Assembly: GCA_028583405.1 (NCBI GenBank)
Contig: CM053249.1
Span: 36,160,628 to 36,224,627 of the forward strand
Direction of reading: 5' to 3'
Source of the DNA: Pogonophryne albipinna
Lineage: Eukaryota; Chordata; Actinopteri; Perciformes; Artedidraconidae
DNA: 64,000 nt
In this document: one piece after another, positions 47,215-57,213 of the stretch
Layout: the number at the start of each line of letters is the position of its first letter
Numbering within the stretch: position 1 is the stretch's first letter
Notes under the pieces: generated by a model
The model's database searches: none
Told to the model about the DNA's origin: nothing
What the model saw: only the letters and a program-made list of their open reading frames with translations
Made by a program: the position numbers and the translations under genes

Positions 47215-47590
47215 CTATTGTTCTTCTGTTTCTTTATTCTTCAACTTCATCTTCTTCTTCTTATTAGTGCGAATGCTGTGGAATTTTTAAGCTTTTTGAA
47301 TTATTTAATTTAGTTTGGAGCTTGGTAAAGAGGCCTTCTTCAGATTTTAACATGAGTGTGGGTTAGAGTGTGTGATGTCACAGCTAGAGTGGAGGAGAGC
47401 TTGAAATTCGCCTTAAATGTTTTTTTTTAAACCTGCCATAATTCCCAAACCCTACACCTGGGACATCATTTTCTGCTTGAATTGTAGGAAAACCTCTCTT
47501 AAGTTGAAAAATAAAAACCTTTTAAGCAAAGAACTTTAAGAAAATGCCTCTTGAGGGCATGAAGTGACAACAACTTTCAACATGTCAACA
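47215..47590. repeat. Copy of the Helitron-like family, reverse orientation
   Basis: CAACAGCATTCCACTATTGT and TTATTAGTGCGAATGCTGTG at the left are the inverse of the family's hairpin end. CCATAATTCCCAAACCCTAC and CCTCTTGAGGGCATGAAG match 34250-34380 in inverse. Confidence 0.55.
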
Positions 47591-48397
47591 TTAAAGGTCC
47601 CATGGCCATTTCCACTGATCATAATTCCATTGTTGAGGTCTACTAGAATAGATTTACATTGTGCATTTTTCCAAACTCACATTGGTTTCTCATACAGCAT
47701 CTCTGTATAGTATGTGTATTCACTCTCTGTCCTAAACGCCTTGTTGGAGCTCCTGCCCCCCTCCCTCTCTATGAGCCCACTGTGCTCTGATGTGTGTGTA
47801 TGTGTTACAACGGCATTTGATAGCAACCAGGAAATGACACCAGTAATGACAAACAGATGAGAATGCTGCGTGGGGTCTGGGTGCCGTGCTCAATCTTTTC
47901 TCAGCTGCAGCTCCGGATTTCTCAGCCTGATAGGGCGGGACGCGGTGAGGCAGTGAGTCTGTGTGTGTGCTCAGGCCGAGTTCCGCGGTATCTCACTGTC
48001 GCGCCGACCGCACACCAGTAAGCCAGCTCACACTGTCCGCTCCTCGCAGCAGCGAGCCTCGCAACGTCCAGCCGAGTGTGTGTGTGTAACGTAACGGCTC
48101 CGCGGATTGGTCCATTGGTTCGTCATTACGTCACTTCGTTCCCGGAAGAAAAAAATGAAAAATCTCCAACGAGGCGTTCTGGGGCAGCATAGACAGGTCT
48201 TTTCTGTGATAGAGTTTTACTCGCGACAGAAACCATTCAACTATTACATTATTCAGCTATTTCAGGATATTGAGACTACACATTTAGTTGTTTGGGAACA
48301 GTTAAGCTTTGTTGGTTAGCTGGTCCTGAGGAGGTCATGAGATGATGACGGTTAAATCTATACAAGCATAGCTTTCATAAAGAAAAACATGTGACTG
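47591..48397. repeat. Dispersed repeat starting TTAAAGGTCCCATGG
   Basis: TTAAAGGTCCCATGGCC is the edge of a widespread fish repeat, possibly a TTAA-site (Kolobok-type) element. I could not find the opposite end. GC-rich DNA at 47900-48110 looks promoter-like but is probably part of the repeat. No credible coding frame. Confidence 0.4.
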
Positions 48398-48402
48398 TTG
48401 TG

Positions 48403-49017
48403 TGATAAGCTACATGATAAGATGAGTGTTCATTCTGTCAAAGAGTCCTCTGTCTGTGAAATTATATGACTCCAAAGCATGACAAGGGGGACTGCCTGAG
48501 GGTCGACACACACACACACACACGCACAGGAGATGGATCAACAGATGGAGTTAACAACTGCTGAGTCATTGCCTAGGGTTCGCCCAGAAGTGAAACTGGC
48601 CAATGGAGAACTACCAGCTCACTGTCTTGGGCTCGCCCAGAAGTGAAACCGACCAATGGAAAACTGCCAACTCACTGGCTAGCTCGCCCAGAAGTGAACT
48701 CGCCAATAACAAATAGCTAGGGAGGAGGAACCCACACAACTCCTCCCACAGAATTTGTATTTAAGCTGTAACATTCTTATGCTCGATGCTCTCTTCCTGA
48801 CTGGTTGTCGTGGTACGTATATCACACGGTGGTAGGAATTGAGCCCGGAGTACTGTTGCAGAGTGCTCTGTATGGTGTATTGTTATTTTCTACCATTAAA
48901 ATAGATTATTGTTTAACCTCTATCCTGGTGCTTTGAGTTCCTTCTTTTGTAAATGTGACTAGCTCATCAGTCATCAAGGGACGCGCGGAGCAGAGGTGAA
49001 CCTTCCACCACCGCACA
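48403..49017 (+). mobile_element. Solo LTR, 615 bp
   Basis: It begins TGATAAGC and ends CCGCACA (TG..CA), with TTGTG duplicated at 48398-48402 and 49018-49022. It contains a TATA-like GTATTTAAGC near 48757 and ATTAAAATAG near 48894, followed by a short R/U5-like stretch. No internal retroviral DNA adjoins it, so it is the product of LTR-LTR recombination. The orientation is set by the TATA and polyadenylation-like signals. Confidence 0.75.
48580..48716. repeat. Imperfect repeats in the solo LTR U3 (enhancer-like)
   Basis: Three copies at a spacing of about 50-60 bp share CGCCCAGAAGTGAAACTGGC or close variants, each followed by CAATGGAAAACT-like text with a CCAAT-type core. They lie upstream of the TATA-like box, as U3 enhancer repeats do. 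Confidence 0.7.
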
Positions 49018-49022
49018 TTGTG

Positions 49023-49532
49023 TGGTGCTCCAACACCTTCCAGATGCTTGACATGCTGTGTCTAAATAAGGATGTCTCCTCTCCCACATCTCTAGTCTCC
49101 TGCCATGCAAACTGCTCCTACTTCATACAGAGTAATTAAGCACACACATATGTTTAAGCCAACTACTCCAAAATGTTGTGGCAATTTAGCACTCACAACA
49201 TGAAAGAATAAAACAGAGAGGAATCAATAAAACACAAACACAGGTATAGTTGAGCAGTAATCATACAGCATATATAGCCACTGCAATGAACACACACACA
49301 CACATTTTCCCTATGCAGCCTACCACACAAATGTCACATGTTTATCTTTCTGAAAGCTATACTCGTATATGTTTAAACGTCCTCGTCTCATGACATCTTT
49401 AGGATTAGTTAACTAACAAAGGTTAACTGTTCTTATACCCTAAGGCCTTCTCTGAACTTCCTCCAACCTCAAAGTCAGCTCAATTAAAATGAATACATCT
49501 ATTGATAATTCAGAACGACCATTGTCTCTCTA
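49023..49532. other. No gene seen
   Basis: Spacer between the solo LTR and the 3.7 kb LTR element. Contains a short (CA)n at 49291-49304. Confidence 0.5.
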
Positions 49533-49537
49533 ACTGT

Positions 49538-49931
49538 TGACACGGTGTGTGCAGCAAGCAGGACCCAAATGCAGATTAAAGTGAACAAACCTTTATTTCA
49601 AGGATATGTAATAAACTTTAGACAACACAGAACACTCACCGGTGAACTCAGTCACATACGAAAGAAGCACCAACACTGAACACAGGAAGAGACAAGACTA
49701 AATACAGGGCGGGGTAATCACAAGACGAGAAACAGCCGGGCAGGGGAGGAGAAACACAAGGGCCACAGGTGAACACAATCAGATAACTAGACACACCAGG
49801 GAAACTAACGACGGGAGGAAAAACACAGGGAAAAGGACCAGACAATAAACCAGGAGGAAACAAGACAGGGAGAACAGCAAAAACACCCAAACCTAGACAT
49901 AGAAATGTGACATGACATGAGAATCGTGACA
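49538..49931 (-). repeat. 3' LTR of the non-autonomous element
   Basis: 394 bp, apparently identical to 52807-53200. Frames at 49648-49995 and 52917-53225 translate the same LTR sequence and are not genes. Confidence 0.9.
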
Positions 49932-50034
49932 GAACCCCCCCCTCAAGGGACGGATTCCAGACGTCCCTAAAAACCACAAAAGTCCAAAACCTCAAGCAGG
50001 GTGGGTGGAGGGGGTCCGGAGGAGGGACACAACA

Positions 50035-52798
50035 CTAGGCGCACCAGGGTGGGTGGAGGGGGTCTGGAGGACGGGTCTTGGGCTGACAGCCCAGGAGCAC
50101 AGCGGAGGGCCCGGAAGGGATCTCGGGCGGACGGCCCGGGGGCAAGGCAAAGTCCAAGGTGGAGATCTCGGGCGGACGGCCCGGGGGCAAGGTAGAGTCC
50201 ATGGAGGGGCGAAGACCACAGCGGGCAAACTCAGGGGGCCGAGCATGAGGGCGAAGGCAGCGGCAGGAAGAGTCAGGGGGCCGAGCATGAGGGTGAAGAC
50301 CGCAGCACTCAGGGGGCCGGGCTCGAGGCCGAAGACCACGGCTCTCAGGGGGCCGGGCTCGAGGGCGAAGACCGGACAGCTCCGGAGGCCGGGCAGGAAG
50401 GCGCTGACGGGACAGCTCCGGAGGCCGGGCAGGACCCGGTGTCGGTGGGACAGGCTTTGGCAGGATCCCCCACGGAAGAGGACCAGGAGTTGGCAGGACC
50501 CTCGGCGAGACAGGTAACGGCAGGACCTCCAACGGAACAAGACATGGGATTGGCAGGACTCTCAGCGGGTCCTCCAACGGAACAGGACATAGGGCTGGCA
50601 GGACCCCCGGCAGAAGAGTCGTCGGCGGGACCCCCAACGGGACAGGACACAGGGTTGGCAGGACCCCCGGCAGGAGAGCAGTCGTCGGGACCTCCAACGG
50701 CACAGGACACAGGGCTGGCAGGACCCCCGGCAGAAGAGTAGTCGGCAGGGCCTCCAACGACACAGGACACAGGGTTGGCAGGACCCCCGGCAGAAAAGTA
50801 GTCGGCGGGGCCTCCAACGGGACAGGACACAGGGTTGGCAGGACCCCCGGCAGGAGAGTAGTCGGCGGGGCCTCCAACGGCACAGGACACAGGGTTGGCA
50901 GGACCCCCGGCAGGAGAGTAGTCGGCGGGGCCTCCAACGGCACAGGACACAGAGTTGGCAGGACCCCCAGCGGAACCTCCAACGACACTTGGGTAGGGAC
51001 TTGAGTGGGAACTCGATCAGAGACTCGAGAGGTGACTCGAGAGGGAACTCGAGAGGTGACTTGAGAGGGGACTCGAGAAGAGACTCGAGAGGGGACTCGA
51101 GAGGGAACTCGAGAGGTGACTTGAGAGGGGACTCGAGAAGAGATTTGAGAGGGGACCTGAGAGGGAACTCGAGAGGAGACTTGAGAGGGAACTCGAGAGG
51201 GGACTTGAGAGGGGACTCGAGAAGAGACTCGAGAGGGGACCCGAGAAGAGACTCGAGAGGGGACCTGAGAGGGAACTTGAGAGGGATCTCGAGAGGGAAC
51301 TTGAGAGGGAACTCGAGAGGGGACTTGAGAGGGAACTCGAGAGGGGACTTGAGAGGGGACTCGAGAAGAGACTCGAGAGGGGACCTGAGAGGAGACTCGA
51401 GAGGAGACTTGAGAGGGGACTCGATAGGGAACTCGAGAGGTGACTTGAGAGGGGACTCGAGAAGAAACTCGAGAGGTTACTTGAGAGGGGACTCGGGTAG
51501 GAACTTGAGAGGAGACTTGAGAGGGAACTCGAGAGGAGACTTGAGAGGAGACTCGAGAGGGGACTCGAGAGGTGACTTGAGAGGGGACTCGAGAAGAGAC
51601 TCGAGAGGGGACCTGAGAGGGAACTCGAGAGGTGACTTGAGAGGGGACTCGAGAAGAGATTTGAGAGGGGACCTGAGAGGGAACTCGAGAGGAGACTCTA
51701 GAGGAGACTTGAGAGGGGACTCGATAGGGAACTCGAGAGGAGACTCGAGAGGTGACTTGAGAGGGGACTCGGGTAGGAACTTGAGAGGAGACTTGAGAGA
51801 GGACTTGAGAGGGAACACGGGAGGATACTTGAGAGGGAACTCGAGAGGAGACTTGAGGGGGAACTGGAGAGGAGACTTGGGACGGTTGGTTCGCCAACAG
51901 AACACGAGGGGAACGAGGTGCTGGAGTCGGCCGGTACGCCGACAGGACTCTGGGAGCTGGCGTCGGCTGGGGAGCCAGCAGGAGATGAGGTGCTGGAGTC
52001 GGCCGGTACGCCGACAGGACTCGGGGAGCTGGCTTTGGCTGGAGAGCCAACAGGAGACGAGGTGCTGGAATCGGCCGGTACGCCGACAGGACTCGGGGAG
52101 CTGGCGTCGGCCGGTAAGCCAGTCCTGGAGCCGAAACTGGAGTCGGGACCATGGCTACTGGGGCCGGTACTGAAGCCGGAACCATGGCTGCTGGGGCCTG
52201 TACTGGAGCCCGAACCATGGCTGCTGGGCACGGAACCGGAACACGGGACCATGGCTGTGTGGGATGGTACTGGAGCACGAAACCATGGCTGTGTGGGCCG
52301 ATACTGGAGCATGGAGCCATGGCTGCTGGGGCCTGTACTGGGGCTGGAGCCATGGCTCTTGGGGCTCGGGCTGCTAGCTTAGCCTTGCGACTCCTTCTCT
52401 TAGCAGCCGCCTGAATACTCCGTGGACCTCCATAAGCCAACCGAGTTCCAGAATACGACTCCTGGACAGGAGCAGGAACTGGGGCAGAAGCATGGGTTGA
52501 CTTCAGACGGAACCCAGCGAGGCGTATGGTACCAGGTTGGGAATTGGGAGACAGGGAGCTAGCATGCCTGGGGCTAGCAGGCTGGGAATCACACACCGGG
52601 AGTATCTTTGAAATCCAGCCAGGTAAGAACTTCACCAAACCTGGTTTCTCTCTAGCCATCTGGCGCGCCTCTGACAACACAGCCTCTCGCTGCTGAACTC
52701 CGGGTGCTCTCTTCCATCGATCCGAGCAGTTAGCCAAAAAAAAGGAAAAATTCAATAATTCCAGCTCGAACGGATCTGCTGGGCCCATTTCTTGGTTG
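50035..52798 (-). CDS. Repeat-rich ORF of the non-autonomous LTR element (gag-derived?)
   Basis: An uninterrupted frame of about 920 residues from ATG at 52796-52798 (an upstream ATG at 52857 lies in the LTR). The start, just after VSESTNQEMGPADP, resembles leaders of fish Gypsy gag genes. Residues up to about 130 form a unique N-terminus (FELELLNFSFFLANCSDRWK). Then come Ala/Pro/Met-rich repeats, about 300 residues of SRVPSQVS-type tetrapeptide repeats, about eight copies of a 20-residue repeat (GVLPTLCPVPLEAPPTTLLP) and a Pro/Arg-rich C-terminus with RPPE repeats. No zinc knuckle, protease or polymerase motif is present. It may be a structural gag-like protein or a frame kept open by repeat periods divisible by three. 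Confidence 0.6.
50501..50980. repeat. 60-bp tandem repeats (20-residue unit)
   Basis: About eight units containing GGTTGGCAGGACCCCCGGCA and GGAGAGTAGTCGGCGGG. The 60-bp period keeps the - strand frame open and opens shadow frames on both strands. Confidence 0.93.
50984..51880. repeat. 12-bp tandem repeats (4-residue unit)
   Basis: About 75 imperfect units of GGRACTYGAGAG encode Ser-Arg/Gln-Val-Pro/Ser on the - strand. The + strand 394-residue frame across this array (Arg-Gly-Asp/Asn-Ser-rich) is a shadow. Confidence 0.95.
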
Positions 52799-52806
52799 GT
52801 GCTTTC

Positions 52807-53200
52807 TGACACGGTGTGTGCAGCAAGCAGGACCCAAATGCAGATTAAAGTGAACAAACCTTTATTTCAAGGATATGTAATAAACTTTAGACAACACAGA
52901 ACACTCACCGGTGAACTCAGTCACATACGAAAGAAGCACCAACACTGAACACAGGAAGAGACAAGACTAAATACAGGGCGGGGTAATCACAAGACGAGAA
53001 ACAGCCGGGCAGGGGAGGAGAAACACAAGGGCCACAGGTGAACACAATCAGATAACTAGACACACCAGGGAAACTAACGACGGGAGGAAAAACACAGGGA
53101 AAAGGACCAGACAATAAACCAGGAGGAAACAAGACAGGGAGAACAGCAAAAACACCCAAACCTAGACATAGAAATGTGACATGACATGAGAATCGTGACA
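52807..53200 (-). repeat. 5' LTR of the non-autonomous element
   Basis: 394 bp, identical by eye to 49538-49931. The following - strand leader reads GAAAGCACCAACCAAG. I could not match it to a tRNA primer with confidence. Confidence 0.9.
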
Positions 53201-53329
53201 ACTGTGTGACCCAATTCAGTAACACACATCCTATATATCAGGTGATATAAATGAATATACCAGAAATACGCTGTATTAAACTTTCCGCTATAACACGTTA
53301 CTTTAGCTGTCACGGTCGGAACGGGCCCG

Positions 53330-54306
53330 ACGCCTGCTCGCTATTCTTAGCCTGGGAGACAGCAAGCCTTCCGACCACATGGAAATGATGCTCAACCTGC
53401 TAGGTACGGAAGAACCCAATTTTTGTTTATAGAACTGTTTCTTCGGCACATACCGTCGCATGTTCAGACAACTCTCGTTAACACGGCTATTACTGAGTCC
53501 CGCGCTTTAACCGAAGAAGCTGACCGGTTCTTCCTGGCCACCCAGCGTTTTACCCCTGAGGTACTGGCCCCGACACGCAGCGGCACCTTCCCTGGTAGAG
53601 GCATGCCACCTAGCAGAAGCTCCAGGGCCGACGTCAGCGACTCCAGCCCTGGCCTGTGTCATTACCATACACGCTACGGGGCGAAAGCGAGGATGTGCCG
53701 TCCCCCCTGCACCTACAAGGCAACTGGAAATGCCAAGGCCTGTGCTCGGTAGTGGCCGCGAGCGTGGGCACATCCAACCGGCTCCTGTTCATCAGGGACA
53801 CCCTCTCTGGTCGCAGACTCCTTTGTGACACAGGAGCCCAGCGGAGCGTCCTGCCGGCTACGGTGGAGGACGCTGCCGGTGGGGGCCACGGCCCACCTTT
53901 AACGTCCGCTAACAACACCCCTATTCGCACCTATAGCACAAAGACAGTGGACCTGTGTTTCGAGGGTCAGCGGTTTAAGTGGGATTTCGTCACGGCTGAC
54001 ATCTCCTTCGCCCTCTTCGGCGCAGACTTCCTGTGCGCTCACGGACTGCTGGTGGACGTCAAGAACAGCCGCCTGGTGGACACACTGAGGTTTGCCTCGT
54101 TTGCATGTACCCGCGGCGAGGCATCATTCAGCGGGCTCTCCAGCTCACTCTCACAGGGTGACAAGTTTCAGCACCTTCTCAGTGAGTTTCCCGACTTGAC
54201 GCAATATTTACAACAGCATATAAAAACAAAAATACTGCATGTGGGTGCACACTTATTCTCTGTCGTACTTATACATAAATCCCATGAATGTATAAGATTA
54301 AGTTAG
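53330..54306 (+). pseudogene. Gypsy-like gag and aspartyl protease remnant
   Basis: The first part has gag-like helices in two frames (LGDSKPSDHMEMMLNLLG, then FLRHIPSHVQTTLVNTAI at 53430-53490). A cysteine-rich motif follows (CHYHTRYGAKARMCRPPC). The frame at 53656-54306 carries the retropepsin signature LLCDTGAQRSVLPA and later ALFGADFLCAHGLLVD. That order, gag tail then protease, fits metazoan Gypsy elements. Reverse transcriptase is missing: the frame degenerates after FQHLLSEFPDLTQYL, which would be the start of pol. At least two frameshifts are needed in gag. Confidence 0.75.
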
Positions 54307-54791
54307 CTTCATCATATCTCAATCAGTGATTAGGTGAATAATAAAGTTTCTATCAGGTTACAATCAGCCTGTCACTCATTATTTTCAGGGAGGGGGGGAG
54401 TTTGGAGGAACAGAGAGGAGACGGTGATGCCTGCCTTCACAAACTTTACACACGTATTTATCGTATGAAAATAGCAAGAGGACATTCATACTCTGCAATC
54501 CAAGACTTGATTAAATCCACCAAAAACCTGACATGATTGTAACGAGAGTATTTTAAAAAAACATAAATCCATGTGTGTCTCTGAGCCGCAGCGACACGGC
54601 CTGATTCAGAGCGGAGCTATTATACCAGGTGTGTTTTCTGACAACAACACGCCGGCTATAGCGTCTCTGAACCCGCACAGTGCTTTGAGCACAGGAACCA
54701 GGCATGTTGTCTTCAACAGGGCAGTGATGGTCATCATGTCCAGGCTCAGGTTGAAAATGTGCCGAAAAACTGCACACAGCTGAGTAGCACA
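54307..54791. other. No gene seen
   Basis: Spacer between the Gypsy-like remnant and the - strand LINE, which may extend into it with no readable frame. The short + frame at 54571-54783 lies partly over diverged LINE sequence and is probably a shadow. Confidence 0.4.
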
Positions 54792-55352
54792 TCATTTCAG
54801 CAGACTGGGGCTGAGGCCGTCAGGCACTGCAGCCTTCCTTGGGTGTAGACGGCTGAACTCTCCCCTCACGTCCTCTGCAGTGATGGTGAGTGAGGGCACA
54901 GTGGGGCTGAGAGAGAGCCCTGGTCGGGGAGGGGGGCAAGAGGGATGAGATGGGAGGAAAGGCTCCCTGGGGGTCACAGGGGGTAAGTCCCAGGTGGAGG
55001 AGCTGGAGGAGGGAGGGGTGGTAACCTCATCATCAAACCTGTTGAAAAACAGGTTTAAGTCATTGGCCTCCTGTAGGTCTCCTCCCATCAACTGGTCAGT
55101 CTTGTTTCCATACCCAGTGATGGTTCTCATCCCACGCCACACTTCCCAGGTGTTGTTTTGGGCCAGTTTACTCTCCTGCTTCCTCCTGTAGCACTCCTTG
55201 CCCGTTTTGAATTCCTTCTTCAGTTGTAACTGTGCCTTCTTCATCTCCTCCTTGTCACCACTCCTGAAGGCAGCTTTTTTCCTGTTCAGTGACGCCTTGA
55301 TGTCCTTGGTCACCCAGGGTTTATGTCCTTGGTCACCCAGGGTTTATTATTA
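54792..55352 (-). pseudogene. LINE-B (- strand), post-endonuclease part, 3' portion of a split copy
   Basis: The frame at 54792-55313 has WVTKDIKASLNRKKAAFRSG, then YRRKQESKLAQNNTWEVWRG and GMRTITGYG. A Ser/Pro-rich linker follows, then RKAAVPDGLSPSLLK, the start of the reverse transcriptase. This is the stretch between endonuclease and RT in a fish non-LTR element. A 23-bp tandem duplication (55301-55323/55324-55346) shifts the frame just before the junction with LINE-A at about 55353. The matching 5' portion lies at 59194-60590. Confidence 0.75.
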
Positions 55353-56000
55353 AACACACACAGCTTTCTCCTACACATCAGCAAGCTCGTCACTCGTGTT
55401 GAGACCGTGTCGCTGTTGGTCCTGTCCTGTTGTCTGCGGAGGCCCACTCCCACCTGTTGAGTGCGGCTGTGCTTGGGTGGTTTCCCCCCGACGAAGACGT
55501 TGCGAGGAGACGGAGCGGCTCCACCGGCTGCTGCCTGCTTCCACCTGTCTGGTGTCTGTGGTCTGCAGAGGCCTGTCTCCCACCTGTGGAGTGCGGCTGT
55601 GCGGAGAAGGATTTTGCCCCGAGGACGTCGCGGAGAAGCTCCACGCTTCGGGCTGGGGCCTGCTCCCGTCGGGCGTGTGCTGCTGTGCGGAGGAGGATTC
55701 GCCACAGCTGGGGCTTGCTTTCCACCTTTCCTGGCTGCGGTGTGGCTGAGGAGGAGGGTTCTTGCCCGGGGAACATCGGAGAATGGCACATGTCATGTTT
55801 CTGCTGTGCCTGTTTGCTGTTTTGGACTGTGGGAAGATCTCTAGTAATCCTGAGAGGTCTACTGGATTCGGGTATGTTCTGCTACCCGCGGTGGGCATCC
55901 CCTGCGGAGGTTCAGATGTGCTGCACAAACAATTGCCGGTTGCCTTGTTGCGGACAATCTGCTCGACAAAATATGTTTGTCTTTTTTGTTTGCCTGCTAT

Positions 56001-57213
56001 GATGGTTCTTCAGGACTGCTTCTTAAGCTCTAATCACACTTTCACAGACTTTGCTGGTGATTCTAGAGTAGATGACGGTGTATGTGTGTCGTTTAAGAGG
56101 AAAAAAAGCCTGTTTTTGTTGTTGTTATTACTGTCAGGAAATGTACAACCTAACCCTGGTCCGCCCAGTAGTAGTAGTCAGATCGCTACTCCTGCTGATT
56201 TTAAAGCTAGGTCTGGGTTGGGTTTCATCCACTTGAATGTGCGCAGTCTGTTAGGTAAACTAGATTTTGTCCGTATTTGCGCAAGCTCAACTGACGCTGA
56301 CGTCATTGTTTTATCAGAAACATGGCTAAACAAATCTATTTTGGCCTCTGACATTGCCTTAAATGGTTATAATGTGTATCGTACAGACCGGCCTAATAAA
56401 GGTGGTGGCGTTGCCATTTATGTTAAGAATAAGTTCAGTGTATCCACATTAGTTTCCAAATCGATCAGTAAGCAATTTGAATTTTTAGCCATAAATATAG
56501 AAGTGGCAAAGGGTCAACAGGTCATGGTAGTGGGCCGTTACAGACCCCCCTCAGCTGTCAAAGACTCCTTGTCTTCACTAGCAAATCTTTTATCACAACT
56601 AGACTACAAGGAAATAGTGCTACTTGGAGATTTTAACTGGGACTGGTTAACTGCAGTGTCAGAGGATTTAAAAAACCTTTGTATCTCTTTAAATGTTACT
56701 CAGATTGTTGACAGTCCTACTCGCCCTAACATTAAGTCCCCTAATAAATCCTCCCTAATTGATCTCATTTTAACTAATGTTCCCCATAAATATTCATCTG
56801 TGGGAGTATTTGCAAATGATCTGAGTGATCACTGTGTTGTAGCCACAATTAGGGACACTAAGGTCCAAAAGGTTAAACCTTGCATTATCATTAAGAGAGA
56901 CAAAAAACATTTTGTGGAGCAGGGTTTTGTGCATGATCTGTTTGATTTTGATTGGGGTAAAATCGATCTGTGTGCTGATGTAGAAACCGCATGGTCTTAT
57001 TTTTATCTTGGTTTTATGGAGATCATTGATAGACATGCACCCCTGCGTACATTTAGAGTAAAGGGACGAGACAATCCTTGGTTTTCTGCTAATCTGTCCA
57101 GTCTCCTTCATGAGAGAAACAAGGCCTGGGCAAAGGCTAGGAAATCAGGCTCAGAGGTAGAATGGCTGCATTTTAGGCAGCTAAGAAATAGCTTCACATA
57201 TCAAAAGTGCTAA
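56001..57213 (+). pseudogene. LINE-A endonuclease region
   Basis: The long frame (open from 55762, probable start near the Met at 56001) contains SGNVQPNPGP, a motif common just before the endonuclease in fish LINEs. An APE-type endonuclease follows: FIHLNVRSLLGKLD, IVLSETWLN (catalytic Glu), GGGVAIYVKN, VVGRYRPPS, LLGDFNWDW (Asp, Asn) and NDLSDHCVV (Asp, His). After the endonuclease comes DNPWFSANLSSLLHERNKAW, leading towards RT. The frame stops at 57213 and continues in another. Confidence 0.85.

Larger units (their letters stand above)
49538..53200 (-). mobile_element. Young non-autonomous LTR retrotransposon, 3.66 kb
   Basis: Two 394-bp LTRs (49538-49931 and 52807-53200), flanked by the 5-bp duplication ACTGT (49533-49537 and 53201-53205). 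On the - strand the LTR reads TGTCACGATTC..CCGTGTCA. A purine run GAGGGGGGGG precedes the 3' LTR. There is no reverse transcriptase, RNase H or integrase. Instead one long frame fills the interior. By eye the LTRs are identical, so the insertion is very recent. Enzymes must have come from an autonomous relative. Confidence 0.88.

Noticed and set aside
49648..49995. 115-residue Phe/Pro-rich - strand ORF, repeated at 52917-53225
   Set aside because: Translation of the LTR; present in both LTR copies.
50501..50980. CRISPR-like regular repeats
   Set aside because: Contiguous 60-bp tandem units without unique spacers, in a vertebrate-type LTR element.
50989..52173. 394-residue + strand ORF rich in Arg-Gly-Asp
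   Set aside because: It is a shadow of the 12-bp repeat array. The period is divisible by three, so several frames stay open. The - strand frame is the one that spans the whole element.
55396..56002. Several overlapping GC-rich ORFs on both strands
   Set aside because: They lie in the tandem-repeat 5' UTR of LINE-A, and none continues into the endonuclease frame except the upstream extension of that frame.
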